The notes under the pieces were generated by a model that had not been told where the DNA came from, did not search any database, and saw nothing but the letters and a program-made list of their open reading frames with translations. Positions 39,165 to 48,160 of a stretch of 64,000 nucleotides of DNA are shown in pieces. Numbering within the stretch: position 1 is the stretch's first letter; each line of letters starts with the position of its first letter. Source of the stretch: Planctomycetota bacterium (GTDB taxonomy: Bacteria; Planctomycetota; UBA1135; UBA2386); assembly GCA_016795295.1 (NCBI GenBank), contig JAEUHP010000008.1:1-64000 (forward strand), in the 5' to 3' direction. Made by a program: the position numbers and the translations under genes.

Positions 39165-39791
39165 TCAGCGTTCGAGCCGACCGCGCAGCACCGCCACCAC
39201 GGTGGCGGCCCATTCGTGTGGTTCGTGCTGCCAGCCCAGCACCAGGTCGGCGGTGGCGCGGGCCGGCTCGACGAACTGCTCGTGCATGGGGCGCACCGTG
39301 GTCAAGTATTGCTCGAACACCGAGTCGACGGTGCGGCCGCGTTCGACGATGTCGCGGCGCACGCGGCGCAGGGCGCGCACGTCGGCGGGGGTGTCGACGT
39401 AGACGCGCAGGTCGAAGGCCGAACGCAGCTCCGGCGCGGCCAGCAGCAGAATGCCCTCGCAGAGCACGATCGGCCGTGGTTCGACGCGGGTGCTGGTCGC
39501 TTTGCGCGTGTGGCTGGTGAAGTCGTAGTCCGGACGCTGCACCGCGCGGCCGGCGCGTAGCTCGGCGAGATGGTGGGCCAGCAGATCGCTCTCCAGGCTG
39601 TCCGGGTGGTCGAAGTTGGTCGCCGCGCGTTGCGCCAGCGGCAAATGGGCCAGATCCCGGTAGTAGGAATCGTGGTCGAGCACTGCACAGCGAGTCGCGC
39701 CGAGCTGGCCGAGCAGGGCGCGCGTCAGGGATGTTTTGCCGCTGCCGGAGCCGCCGGCGAGCGCGACCGTGAACGGCGGGTGGGGCTGCAT
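39165..39791 (-). CDS. udk: uridine kinase
   Basis: Phosphorylates uridine and cytidine for pyrimidine salvage. ATG 39791 gives MQPHPPFTVALAGGSGSGKT with the P-loop at residues 12-19; further family segments are VLDHDSYYRDL, NFDHPDSLESDLLA, YDFTSHTRK and PIVLCEGILLL. Length 208 residues is normal. The frame is open 38 codons upstream but those residues are unrelated. The gene converges on sppA with a 10-nt gap. Confidence 0.93.
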   Translation of the reverse strand: MQPHPPFTVALAGGSGSGKTSLTRALLGQLGATRCAVLDHDSYYRDLAHLPLAQRAATNFDHPDSLESDLLAHHLAELRAGRAVQRPDYDFTSHTRKATSTRVEPRPIVLCEGILLLAAPELRSAFDLRVYVDTPADVRALRRVRRDIVERGRTVDSVFEQYLTTVRPMHEQFVEPARATADLVLGWQHEPHEWAATVVAVLRGRLER

Positions 39792-40027
39792 GGGGAGACG
39801 GGCAGCGTAGCCGGAGCCCGGGCCGCGCGGCCCGTTGGATTTTGCCGGACGGTGCCCCCCCAGGCTGCGCGTCCTGGCCGCGCTGCCCTGGCCGCCTCCG
39901 GGCACCTGGACTCTTGCTGGCGATCCGCAACTCGCCCACTACGGGGCTTGCGGCCAGCCCACTCCAGGTCTTAGCTTCGCCCTCGACGTCGGCTTTCGAC
40001 CCGCCGCCGCACCCAGGCTTCGCACCG

Positions 40028-40381
40028 TTGCCCTACGACCCTTCGAACGTGTTCGCACGCATCCTGCGCCGTGAGCTGCCGGCGCAGTTCCTGCACGAGG
40101 ACGAGCACTGCGTCGCGTTCCGCGACGTGGCGCCGCAGGCGCCGACCCACTTCCTGGTGATCCCCAAAGCGCCGTTGGCGCGGCTCGCGGATGCGGGGCC
40201 GGAGGCGGCGCCGCTCCTGGGCCACTTGCTGCTGGTGGCCGCTCGGGTGGCCCGCACCCTCGGGGTCGCTGAGGATGGCTTCCGTCTGGTGGTCAACAAC
40301 GGGGCTGGCGCCGGGCAGACCGTGTTCCATCTGCACGTGCACGTGCTCGCCGGCCGGTCCCTGTCCTGGCCGCCGGGCTGA
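40028..40381 (+). CDS. HIT-family hydrolase
   Basis: Histidine-triad nucleotide-binding protein, about 117 residues, with FARILRRELPAQFLHEDEH, VAFRDVAPQAPTHFLVIPK, LVVNNGAGAGQTVFHLHVHV; the triad is HLHVHVLAG. The first CxxC found in many HIT proteins is absent. The frame is open far upstream, so the start is uncertain: TTG 40028 (MPYDPSNVFARIL) fits the family, GTG 40049 is an alternative. It ends 4 nt before the TPR gene, with which it is probably co-transcribed. Confidence 0.88.
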   Translation: MPYDPSNVFARILRRELPAQFLHEDEHCVAFRDVAPQAPTHFLVIPKAPLARLADAGPEAAPLLGHLLLVAARVARTLGVAEDGFRLVVNNGAGAGQTVFHLHVHVLAGRSLSWPPG

Positions 40382-40385
40382 CGCC

Positions 40386-42221
40386 ATGGCCGAACCACCC
40401 GACCTGCCGGAGTTGCCCGAGAGCCTCGACGACCCGGACGTGCTGTTCCTGCCGTTGGCATTGTCCGCCGACTTGGCCTTGCCGGCTTTGCCGCCGGGCC
40501 TGGACGGTCGGGTGTTGGCGCGCCGCCTGCCGGATTTCGTCCATCAGGTGCTCAACCAGGGCCGGCCGTTGCCGACCGCGATGCTCGAGTTGCAGACCAC
40601 CGAAGAGGACGGTCCGGTGCGTTGGCTGCCGGTCGACGATGTTCCGGACTTCGACGCGGCCTTCGACCTGGTGCCCGACGACCTGCCGGTGCGTGCGGTG
40701 GTCGCCGGCCGCTTGGGACCGATGGAAGGTGGGGTGCGCGTCGAGTTCCACGTGTTCCGCGACGACGATGGCGAGCCGGGCGGCGAACCGATCACGGCGA
40801 TGGTGGCTGGGCAGGTGCTGTTCGCGGATCCGGTGGCCGGCCTCTTGAAGCTCGCGCGGCACTTGGCGCGGTTGTTGGACCTGCGCTTCGAACTGCCGCC
40901 GCCGGGCCTCCTGACCCGGGATGCGCTGGCCTTCGCCCATTTCCTGCTTGGTCTCGACCACGCCATCCTGCTCAGCGGCGACCTGGACATCGCGGTCCCG
41001 GACGATCGCGAGGCGCTGATCCAGCCGTTCGCCGAAGCGCTGCAGCGCGACCCGCGCTTTGGGCTGGCGCTGCGCTTGGCCACCGCCACCGCGGCGTTGG
41101 CTCTCGACGAAGAACTCCTGGACAAGGCGGCGGTGGCGCGCTTCCTCGATCGCTGCTACCACAGCCAGCCGGTCGACGGCGATGGTTGTGTGGCGGTGGC
41201 CGAACAGTTGGTGGAGCTGGGCGACTTGGGGCGGGCCCGCCAGTGGCTCGAGCACGCTTCGCACCTGGAGCCGCCGCCGCCGCGCGGCTTGGAACATCTC
41301 GGCCTGTTGTTGGCCAATCGCGGGGAGCTGGGGCGGGCTGCGGCGCTGTGGCAGCGCGGCGCGGAGCTCGACGGCCATCCGGATTTCTGTGCCCACCTGG
41401 CCCAGCTCGCTTTCGCCGAGGGGCGCGACGCCGACGCCTGGCAGCACCTGCGCTGGGGGCTGCAGCGGCTGCGCGAACGCACGGTGCGCGCCCGCGAATG
41501 GGACGATGGGGCCCGGCGCGGCGTGCTGTTGCAGGTCCTGGCCGACCTGCTGGTGCAGCGTGCGGCGCCGCCCGACTTCGCGGTGGCACTCGCGGGCCTC
41601 GCCGGCCGCTTGGCTGGCACGGATCGAGGTTGGCTCGGGCTCGCCCTGCAAGCGCAAGGCGCCGTGGCCCTGGCGCGCACCGAACTGCGCGCGGCGCTGC
41701 GGTTCCCGCTGCTGCCCGCCGAAGTGCGGGACCGGTGCGCCCGTGCTTGGTTGCAGCTCGACGAGCCGGACTTCGAGGCCAGCTTCGCACGGGCCGTGGA
41801 GCGCGCGGAGCGGGGGCGCGACCCGGCGGGTTGCCTCGACCGTTTCCGCGGTTGGTTCGAGCGGCAGCCGCAGTTCTGGCCCGCGATCTACTACGTGGCG
41901 CTGATCGAACGGCGGCTCGGCCGGCACGACCAAGCGCTCGACCTGCTGGCCAAGGCGCTCGAGTTCGCCCCTGGGCAGCCCGACCTGCTGTTCGCCATGG
42001 CGGAACTGTTCTCGGCGCGCGGCAACGACAAGCGGGCCTTGGAACTGATCGACGAAGCCTTGTCGGGACGGCCGCAGGCCGCGCGTTTCCACGCGGCGCG
42101 GGTGCGTTGCCTGCGCGGGCTCGGCCGGCTCGGCGAGGCGCGCGAGCACCTGCAGTCGATCGTCGAGGCCGGCATCGATTCGCCGGAGCTGCGCAAGTTG
42201 CGGCGCGCGTTGCGGCGCTGA
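40386..42221 (+). CDS. TPR-repeat protein of unknown function
   Basis: A 611-residue soluble protein starting at ATG 40386. The first 200 residues form a mixed domain rich in Asp/Pro/Leu (LPDLPESL-type acidic start, later RFELPPPGLLTRDALAFAHF). From about 250 on, helix pairs follow the tetratricopeptide pattern: AEQLVELGDLGRARQWLEHA, LLLANRGELGRAAALWQRGA, ALIERRLGRHDQALDLLAKA, AELFSARGNDKRALELIDEA and VRCLRGLGRLGEAREHLQSI. Such proteins are usually scaffolds. No enzymatic domain is seen. Confidence 0.85.
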   Translation: MAEPPDLPELPESLDDPDVLFLPLALSADLALPALPPGLDGRVLARRLPDFVHQVLNQGRPLPTAMLELQTTEEDGPVRWLPVDDVPDFDAAFDLVPDDLPVRAVVAGRLGPMEGGVRVEFHVFRDDDGEPGGEPITAMVAGQVLFADPVAGLLKLARHLARLLDLRFELPPPGLLTRDALAFAHFLLGLDHAILLSGDLDIAVPDDREALIQPFAEALQRDPRFGLALRLATATAALALDEELLDKAAVARFLDRCYHSQPVDGDGCVAVAEQLVELGDLGRARQWLEHASHLEPPPPRGLEHLGLLLANRGELGRAAALWQRGAELDGHPDFCAHLAQLAFAEGRDADAWQHLRWGLQRLRERTVRAREWDDGARRGVLLQVLADLLVQRAAPPDFAVALAGLAGRLAGTDRGWLGLALQAQGAVALARTELRAALRFPLLPAEVRDRCARAWLQLDEPDFEASFARAVERAERGRDPAGCLDRFRGWFERQPQFWPAIYYVALIERRLGRHDQALDLLAKALEFAPGQPDLLFAMAELFSARGNDKRALELIDEALSGRPQAARFHAARVRCLRGLGRLGEAREHLQSIVEAGIDSPELRKLRRALRR

Positions 42222-42311
42222 GCGGTTCCAGATCGCCAAGCTTGGCCCCGCCAACCTGACCGGTGCCCTCGGCGCCGACCGGTGCCGGTGGCCCGCTGCC
42301 GATGCCAAGCG

Positions 42312-44519
42312 TCAGGTCGTGCGCCGGTCCTTGCGCCGCCCGTGCCAACGCAGGGCCGACCCGACCAGCCAGCGGCCGACCCGGCCGAGCGCCGGATGCC
42401 GGTCGGCGAAGCGCCCGAGCACGAACGCCAGCTGGTCGCGCACCCGCATGGCCCGCCGGTCGGGGTCCTGCAGCCGCCGCGCCAGCCCACGCGCGTCCTG
42501 CCACAGGTCGCTCGGGTGCCCCAAGGCCGCCACCAGGGCGCCGACGCCCCAACCCTGGATCAGCGTGGTCAGCAGTTCGCGTTCGGCCGGCCCGTCGGCG
42601 GTCGGCCAGTGCCGTTCGACCAGCAGCCCGAGCAGGGCCAGGTGCCGGTCGAACGCGGTCGCGGCCATCATCGAATCCGGCCGCACGCGGTAGTCGTAGA
42701 GCACGCGCGGCACGACCACCCGCGGCAGGCCGAGACGCAGGAAGTCGAGCCACAGCGCCCAGTCCGAGTAGCAGTCGACCACGGGGTCGTAGCGCAGCCC
42801 GTGGTCGCGGAACACGCTGGCGCGGAACAGGGCACCGGCATCGCCGAGCGAGTTGCGGAACAAGGCCAGCGGGCGGTCGAACGGCAGGGGCTCGGCCAGC
42901 ACCATGGGCGTCCCATTGCGGTCGTCGAACGCCTGCAAACGGCCCGCGACGGCCAGCGCTTCAGGGGCCGCGGCCAAGGCCTGCAGCGCCGTGGCGAGGG
43001 CGTCCGGCCGCAGCAGGTTGTCGGCGTCGAGGCAGAAGCAGCACTCCCCGGTGGCGTGTTCGATGGCGTGGTTGCGCGCCGAAGCGAGGCCGCCGTTCGG
43101 TTTGCGCAGGATCCGCACCCGCGGGTCGATGCGGGCCAACGCGGCCAGGATCGCCGCGGCGTCCGGGCGCGGCGAGCCATCGTCGACCACCAGGATCTCG
43201 AGGTCCCGGTGGCTCTGCGCCGCCGCGGAGCGCACTGCGGCGCCGACCATGGCCTCGTCTTCGCGGTGGTAGGGCACCAGCACGGACACGCGTGGTGGTG
43301 GCTTCGGGCTGGCTGGGCGGCGAGGGCGCCGCCGGTGGGTTTCGACCAACTGCTCGATCGCCGTGACGTAGTGGCGCGGGTCGGCCAGGCTGCGGCTGCG
43401 TTCGGCGGCGGCTGCGCCGATGGCCGGCAGGCGGTCGAGTGCGGGTGCGAGTTCGTGCCGCAGCACCCGCACCAGGTCGTCGGCCGAACCGCCGTCGACC
43501 AGGAAGCCGCTGCGGCCGGGTTCGATCATCTCGGCCATGCCGCTGTTGCGGCCGCCGACCACGACGCGCGCCTCGGCCATCGCTTCGAGGCAGGCGTTGG
43601 GCCAGTTGTCCCAGGGCGACGGCAGCAGCACCACATCGGCCGCGCGCAGCCGCGCCAACAGTTGTTCGCGGGGCAGCGGCGGCAGGTAGCGCACGTTCGG
43701 CGGGCCGTGGCGGCGCAGCGCTTCGACTTCGCTGGTCTGCAGCGGTGCCGTGGGGCCGTCCCGGCCGATGCAGTCCAGGCGCAGCTCGGGCAGTTGGGCG
43801 AACGCCGCGGCCAGTTCGCGCACGCCTTTGCGCGGTTCGATGCGGCCGCAGAACACGAAGTCGAGGTCCGCGAGGCGTGTCCGCGGCGCCGGCGGGGGCG
43901 GGGCGGTGGCCGGCAGTTGCAGCGGATAGCGCACCAAGGGGATCGCGGCCGGGTCGAGGCCGAGGCGCTCGGCGACCAGTTCGCGCAGGCGCGCCGACGG
44001 CGACCAGAGCCTCGGCGCATGGCGGATCGTCTCGTGTTCGAGTGCGGCGACCTCGCGCTCGTGCGGCCCGTAGACGTGCAGCGCCCGGTTGTGCTGCCAG
44101 CACTCGAAGGTCGGCGAGTGCAGGGCCACCACGACCAGGGCCGGATCGAGGCTGCCGAACAGCCGCTGCTCGGCCACCGCGACGGCGCCCGCGGCGCCGT
44201 AGTCCGGGAACTCGAGATAGTCGAACGGCACGGCGGCCGCGCGCAGGGCGTCGTAGGCGCGCTGCGCGAAGTCGAGCGTCGGATGGGCCTGCGCGAAGCG
44301 CAGCCGGGGTGCCGCTGCAGCCACTTCTTCGACGAAGCGCACCTGCGCGAACTCGGGCAGGGTCCGCAGTTCGTCGATGCGGGCCGGCTCTGGGTGTTGC
44401 GTCACCAGCCACACTTCGTGGCCGGCCGCGGTCAGCGCCTTGGCGGCCTGGCGCACGTAGGTGCCGATGCCCCCGTGGTGGAAGCCGCCGATCTCGGTGC
44501 TCACCAGCGCACATCTCAT
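42312..44519 (-). CDS. two-domain glycosyltransferase (GT4 + GT2 fusion)
   Basis: A 735-residue fusion. Residues 1-395 are a GT-B, GT4-like transferase: CALVSTEIGGFHHGGIGTYV at the start, DFVFCGRIEPRKGVRELAAA, and the donor-site LEAMAEARVVVGGRNSGMAE. Residues 411-735 are a GT-A, GT2-like transferase: RVSVLVPYHREDE, LEILVVDDGSPRPD, KPNGGLASARNHAIEHATG and the metal-binding CLDADNLL. It probably adds two successive sugars to one glycan (surface polysaccharide or protein glycan). ATG 44519 is the family-like start. It is convergent with the TPR gene. Confidence 0.9.
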   Translation of the reverse strand: MRCALVSTEIGGFHHGGIGTYVRQAAKALTAAGHEVWLVTQHPEPARIDELRTLPEFAQVRFVEEVAAAAPRLRFAQAHPTLDFAQRAYDALRAAAVPFDYLEFPDYGAAGAVAVAEQRLFGSLDPALVVVALHSPTFECWQHNRALHVYGPHEREVAALEHETIRHAPRLWSPSARLRELVAERLGLDPAAIPLVRYPLQLPATAPPPPAPRTRLADLDFVFCGRIEPRKGVRELAAAFAQLPELRLDCIGRDGPTAPLQTSEVEALRRHGPPNVRYLPPLPREQLLARLRAADVVLLPSPWDNWPNACLEAMAEARVVVGGRNSGMAEMIEPGRSGFLVDGGSADDLVRVLRHELAPALDRLPAIGAAAAERSRSLADPRHYVTAIEQLVETHRRRPRRPASPKPPPRVSVLVPYHREDEAMVGAAVRSAAAQSHRDLEILVVDDGSPRPDAAAILAALARIDPRVRILRKPNGGLASARNHAIEHATGECCFCLDADNLLRPDALATALQALAAAPEALAVAGRLQAFDDRNGTPMVLAEPLPFDRPLALFRNSLGDAGALFRASVFRDHGLRYDPVVDCYSDWALWLDFLRLGLPRVVVPRVLYDYRVRPDSMMAATAFDRHLALLGLLVERHWPTADGPAERELLTTLIQGWGVGALVAALGHPSDLWQDARGLARRLQDPDRRAMRVRDQLAFVLGRFADRHPALGRVGRWLVGSALRWHGRRKDRRTT

Positions 44520-44631
44520 GGTCGTGGCTCGGGGCGGGGCGCGGCGGGGCGGCGAAGCATGCGCTGGCAGCCTAGCGCTGCGCCGGGCGCCGGGCATCCC
44601 TGCACTGCGCCAGCCCGGCGGCGCTGCCGGT

Positions 44632-45807
44632 TCAGCGGGGTGGCGCGGCGAGCTGGCCGAGGTCGGGGCGCGGCACGCTGCTGCTGTGCAGCAAGTGGTC
44701 GAGCTTCTCGCTGGCGAGCCAGTCGTAGACCAGCGCGATCGGCGTGCACAGGCCCATGTGCGGCACCACCACCGGGTTGCCCTTGCCATGGGTGTAGATC
44801 TTGCTGAACACCCCGAGCAGCTGCCGGGTGTCGGTCAAGTAGATGCCGCCGCCGCTGTTGCCGAAGTAGGTCGGCGCGTTGATCATCCAGTAGTTGGCGC
44901 CGTTCAGCTCGTTGCGCAGCGAACTGACTTCGCCGTGGCTCGGCACCGGGTCGTTGCCGAGCGGGCAGCCGACCGCGCACACCGGGTCCCAGACCTTGAC
45001 CCTGGCGGCTTCTTCGCGCGACAGCACGTTGGCGACGTTCGGCAGCTTGCGGTCGGTGAACAACCGCACCAGCGCGGCGTCGATCTTCGGCTGGCTGGCG
45101 ACCATGCGCCCCTTGACCACGTATTTTTCGTTGGGCAGGTAGACCGTGACGTCGAAGCCGTCGCGCGCGGCGCGCGGCGTGTCGGCCAGGATGTTGCGCA
45201 CCACGTGGTGGCTGGTCAGCACGTAGTTCTCGACCTTCTTGGTGGTCGGATTCTCGTCCGAGAAGATCAAGGTGCCCGAACCCACCGTGTCGTCGCCGCT
45301 CAGCTGCACGGTCGGCAACAGCATGGTCTTGGTCAGTTCGTTCGGGTCGCGGTGCAGTTGGCCGGCCAGGGTCGCCACGGCGTCCTGGGTGGCGGTGATG
45401 CGTTGTGCGGCGTCGCGTTCGCGGGTGCGCACCTCGGAGAGGTAGGCGTCGACCAGCTGCTTGGTGCGCTCGAAGTCGGTCGACAGCTGGTTGCGGAACG
45501 TCGTCACTTCGTGCCGGGCGCGTTGCACTTCGAGGGCCAGCCCCGCGGCATGCGCCGAGCCGGCGTCGGCCTTCTTCAGCTGCTCTTCGAGCTGTCCCAG
45601 CCGGGTTTCGGTGGCGGCCAGCACCTGCTGGCGGAGTGCCTCCACGTCCTGCGGGCTGCTGGCGCGCGCCACGGCATCGGCGACCTGGTGCTCCAGGGTC
45701 GCCATGTGCTGTTGCTGCGCCTCCAGGCGGGCCAGCTGATGATGGAACGAGCCCATCACCACCACGGCCGTGAGGCCGCCGAACACTTCGAGCAAGGTGC
45801 GTTTCAT
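44632..45807 (-). CDS. membrane-anchored trypsin-like serine protease with coiled coil
   Basis: ATG 45807 begins MKRTLLEVFGGLTAVVVMGS, an N-terminal anchor, followed by about 130 residues of coiled coil. The protease domain (about 160-385) has His in YVLTSHHVVRNI near 200, Asp in PKIDAALVRLF near 239 and Ser in APTYFGNSGGGIYLTD near 315, the chymotrypsin order. No PDZ domain follows, unlike DegP. The 391-residue protein should act outside the cytoplasm, held by a stalk. The frame is open 84 codons upstream but without a start context. Confidence 0.88.
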   Translation of the reverse strand: MKRTLLEVFGGLTAVVVMGSFHHQLARLEAQQQHMATLEHQVADAVARASSPQDVEALRQQVLAATETRLGQLEEQLKKADAGSAHAAGLALEVQRARHEVTTFRNQLSTDFERTKQLVDAYLSEVRTRERDAAQRITATQDAVATLAGQLHRDPNELTKTMLLPTVQLSGDDTVGSGTLIFSDENPTTKKVENYVLTSHHVVRNILADTPRAARDGFDVTVYLPNEKYVVKGRMVASQPKIDAALVRLFTDRKLPNVANVLSREEAARVKVWDPVCAVGCPLGNDPVPSHGEVSSLRNELNGANYWMINAPTYFGNSGGGIYLTDTRQLLGVFSKIYTHGKGNPVVVPHMGLCTPIALVYDWLASEKLDHLLHSSSVPRPDLGQLAAPPR

Positions 45808-46106
45808 CCGCTTCTTCGTGAGTCCCAGGTGCTGCCGTTCGCCCCGATGCCGCACCCGGCTTCGGCGCCCTCGCAGAGGGTGCTGAAGAAAAAAACAACT
45901 ATGGTCCCAGCAAGGACTTGGGACAGCCATGCCATGGCCGGTTCCGGATCCTCGGGCGCCTGCCGGCGGGGCCGATTTTGCCGCCCGGACCGCGCCCGGC
46001 TGCTGCAAGAACCAGCAGTTTGCCCAGAGCGTTGCGAGGTTCGACAGCCGGTCGGCCACCGGGCGGGCTAGACTGCTCGGCCCGGCGCTGCGCCGGATCC
46101 TCCCGC
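45808..46106. promoter_or_regulatory. divergent region before the protease gene and ribBA
   Basis: The only A/T homopolymer of note in this GC-rich window, AAGAAAAAAACAAC (45886-45899), lies here. Next to it GTCCCA (45904-45909) pairs with TGGGAC (45919-45924). Read on the minus strand this is a hairpin followed by CATAG and a T-rich run, the form of an intrinsic terminator pointing toward the protease gene, though no minus-strand gene lies upstream to be terminated. The AT-rich stretch may alternatively belong to a promoter. I found no FMN-riboswitch motifs ahead of ribBA. Confidence 0.35.
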
Positions 46107-47339
46107 ATGACGTTCGCCACGATTCCAGAACTGCTCGACGAACTGGCCAAGGGCCGGCCGATCGTGCTCGTCGACGACCCCGACCGCGAGAACGAGGGCG
46201 ACCTGTGCTTCGCCGCCCAGTTCGCCACCCCCGAGCTGGTCAACCAGATGATCCGCGATGCCCGCGGCTTGGTCTGCCTGGCGCTCGATCCGGCGATCTG
46301 CGACCAGTTGCAGCTGCCGATGCAGGTGCAGGAGAACAAGTCGCGCTTCGGCACCGCGTTCACGGTCAGCATCGAGGCCGCGGACGGCGTGTCGACCGGG
46401 ATTTCGGCCAAGGACCGAGCCCGCACCATCCTGGCGGCCGTGGCGCCCGAGGCGAAGCCGCAGGATCTGGCGCGCCCCGGCCACGTGTTCCCGCTGCGCG
46501 CCCGCGAGGGTGGGGTGCTGGTGCGCACCGGCCAGACCGAGGGCATCGTCGACCTGTGCCGGCTGGCCGGCCTGCGCCCCGCGGGTGTGATCTGCGAGAT
46601 CATCAAGGACGACGGCGAGATGGCCCGGGTACCCGACCTCGAGCAGTTCTGCGCGAAGTTCGGCGTCAAGATGGGCGCCATCGCCGACTTGGTGGAGTAC
46701 CGTCGCCGCCGCGAGCGCCTGATCGAACGGGTCGCCGTGGCACGCATGCCGACGCAGTTCGGCATGTTCGATTGCCACACCTACCACAGCCTGGTCGACG
46801 GCCGGACCCACATGGCGCTGGCCCTGGGCATCGATCGGGTCGGCGGCACTGGGCGCTTCCCGCCGCTGGCAGGGCCGGTATTGGTCCGGGTGCACTCGCA
46901 GTGCCTGACCGGCGATGTGTTCGGTTCGCTGCGCTGCGACTGCGGCGAGCAGCTGCACGAGGCGATGCGGCGCATCCAGGCGGCTGGGCGCGGCATCCTG
47001 CTCTACATCAGCCAGGAGGGGCGCGGCATCGGCCTCGCCAACAAGCTGCGCGCCTACGCCTTGCAGGACCAGGGGCTCGACACGGTGGAGGCCAACGTGC
47101 ACCTCGGCTTCCGCCCGGACGAGCGCGAGTTCGGCACCGGGGCGCAGATCCTGCACGACTTGGGCTGCCGTCAGCTCCGGGTGCTGACCAACAACCCGAA
47201 GAAACTGAACGGGCTCGCCGGGTACGGCCTCGAAGTGGTCGAGCACGAGCCGCTGCGGATTGCACCGAACCCGCACAACCAACGCTACTTGGAGACCAAG
47301 CGCGACAAGTTGGGGCACCTCCTGGCCAAGCCGGAATGA
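46107..47339 (+). CDS. ribBA: bifunctional 3,4-dihydroxy-2-butanone-4-phosphate synthase / GTP cyclohydrolase II
   Basis: Supplies both precursors of riboflavin. Residues 1-205 are the DHBP synthase: VLVDDPDRENEGDL, the PGHVFPLRA segment, and a loop that reads RTGQTEGIVDL where many enzymes have GHTEA. Residues 206-410 are GTP cyclohydrolase II with zinc ligands in SQCLTGDVFGSLRCDCGEQL, catalytic SQEGRGIGLANKL and VLTNNPKKLNGL. ATG 46107 gives the typical TFATIPELLDEL start; the frame is open upstream without similarity. An ECF sigma gene follows after 61 nt. Confidence 0.95.
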   Translation: MTFATIPELLDELAKGRPIVLVDDPDRENEGDLCFAAQFATPELVNQMIRDARGLVCLALDPAICDQLQLPMQVQENKSRFGTAFTVSIEAADGVSTGISAKDRARTILAAVAPEAKPQDLARPGHVFPLRAREGGVLVRTGQTEGIVDLCRLAGLRPAGVICEIIKDDGEMARVPDLEQFCAKFGVKMGAIADLVEYRRRRERLIERVAVARMPTQFGMFDCHTYHSLVDGRTHMALALGIDRVGGTGRFPPLAGPVLVRVHSQCLTGDVFGSLRCDCGEQLHEAMRRIQAAGRGILLYISQEGRGIGLANKLRAYALQDQGLDTVEANVHLGFRPDEREFGTGAQILHDLGCRQLRVLTNNPKKLNGLAGYGLEVVEHEPLRIAPNPHNQRYLETKRDKLGHLLAKPE

Positions 47340-47400
47340 GGCGGCGGCCCGGACTGCGCGGTGCGGGAAGAAAACCGCGGGCAGCCCTTCCAAGAGGGAC

Positions 47401-48084
47401 GTGCTGGCCTTGAAGCAAGCTCCCGAGACCGACCAAGAACTGATCGCCGCCGTGCTCGCCGGCAGCGAAGCGGCGTTCGCGCAGTTGGTCGAGCGTTACC
47501 GCGACCGGCTGTTCCGGTTGCTCGGCCGCTACTGCCGCGATCCGATCGAAGTGGAGGATCTGGCCCAGGACGTGTTCCTGAAGGTGTTCCGCAAGCTGCA
47601 CACGTTCCAGGGCGACTCCGCGTTCTACACCTGGCTCTACCGCATCGCGGTGAACGCCGCGACCGACCGCTTGGCGCGCGCCAGCCACCGCCGCCTGAAG
47701 TTGGTCGGCGACGATGCCATGCTCGACGGCACCTTCGGCGGGGGCGGCTCCCGTTCGGCGGAGGAAGGCCCGCACGGCTCTGGCTCGCCCGGGCGCGGCG
47801 ACGGCCGCCCGCGGCAGGGGGAAGTGGACCGCGACGATCCGGCCGCGCCGCTGCTGCGTGACGAACTGGTCGCGGCGACCCGGCGCATCGTCGACGGGCT
47901 GCCCGAGAAGTATCGGACGATCCTGATCCTGCGCGAGTTCGAGGACCTTTCCTACACCGAGATCGCCGCGGTGCTGCAGTGCAATCTGGGCACCGTGGAG
48001 TCCCGGCTGTTCCGGGCGCGCCAGCGCTTCAAAGCCGCCCTCGAACAGCACCATCCCGAGTTGCTGCCACGCGGCGCGCCCTGA
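47401..48084 (+). CDS. ECF RNA polymerase sigma factor
   Basis: Region 2: LVERYRDRLFRLLGRYCRD, EVEDLAQDVFLKVFRKLHTF, TWLYRIAVNAATDRLAR; region 4: RTILILREFEDLSYTEIAAV and NLGTVESRLFRARQRFKAAL. About 227 residues from GTG 47401; TTG 47410 is possible because GAGGG (47394-47398) sits 2 nt from the GTG but 11 nt from the TTG. The linker between regions 2 and 4 holds an unusual Gly/Ser/Arg-rich run (FGGGGSRSAEEGPHGSGSPG). Followed by the anti-sigma candidate after 76 nt. Confidence 0.94.
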   Translation: MLALKQAPETDQELIAAVLAGSEAAFAQLVERYRDRLFRLLGRYCRDPIEVEDLAQDVFLKVFRKLHTFQGDSAFYTWLYRIAVNAATDRLARASHRRLKLVGDDAMLDGTFGGGGSRSAEEGPHGSGSPGRGDGRPRQGEVDRDDPAAPLLRDELVAATRRIVDGLPEKYRTILILREFEDLSYTEIAAVLQCNLGTVESRLFRARQRFKAALEQHHPELLPRGAP

Positions 48085-48160
48085 CGGCCGCGCCCGTCTC
48101 CATCCCCATCCTCCGTTCCCGTCCCGACCGCCCCGGCACCCGCCCCCTGGTTCCAACCTC

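Noticed and set aside
39819-39834. CGGGCCG/CGGCCCG palindrome upstream of the HIT gene
   Set aside because: A 7-bp GC stem with a 2-nt loop between divergent genes is expected by chance at this base composition.
42258-42286. Direct repeat GACCGGTGCC between the TPR and glycosyltransferase genes
   Set aside because: Only two short copies in GC-rich DNA; too weak to support a function.
45925-46106. FMN riboswitch before ribBA
   Set aside because: None of the conserved FMN-element segments is visible in the leader.
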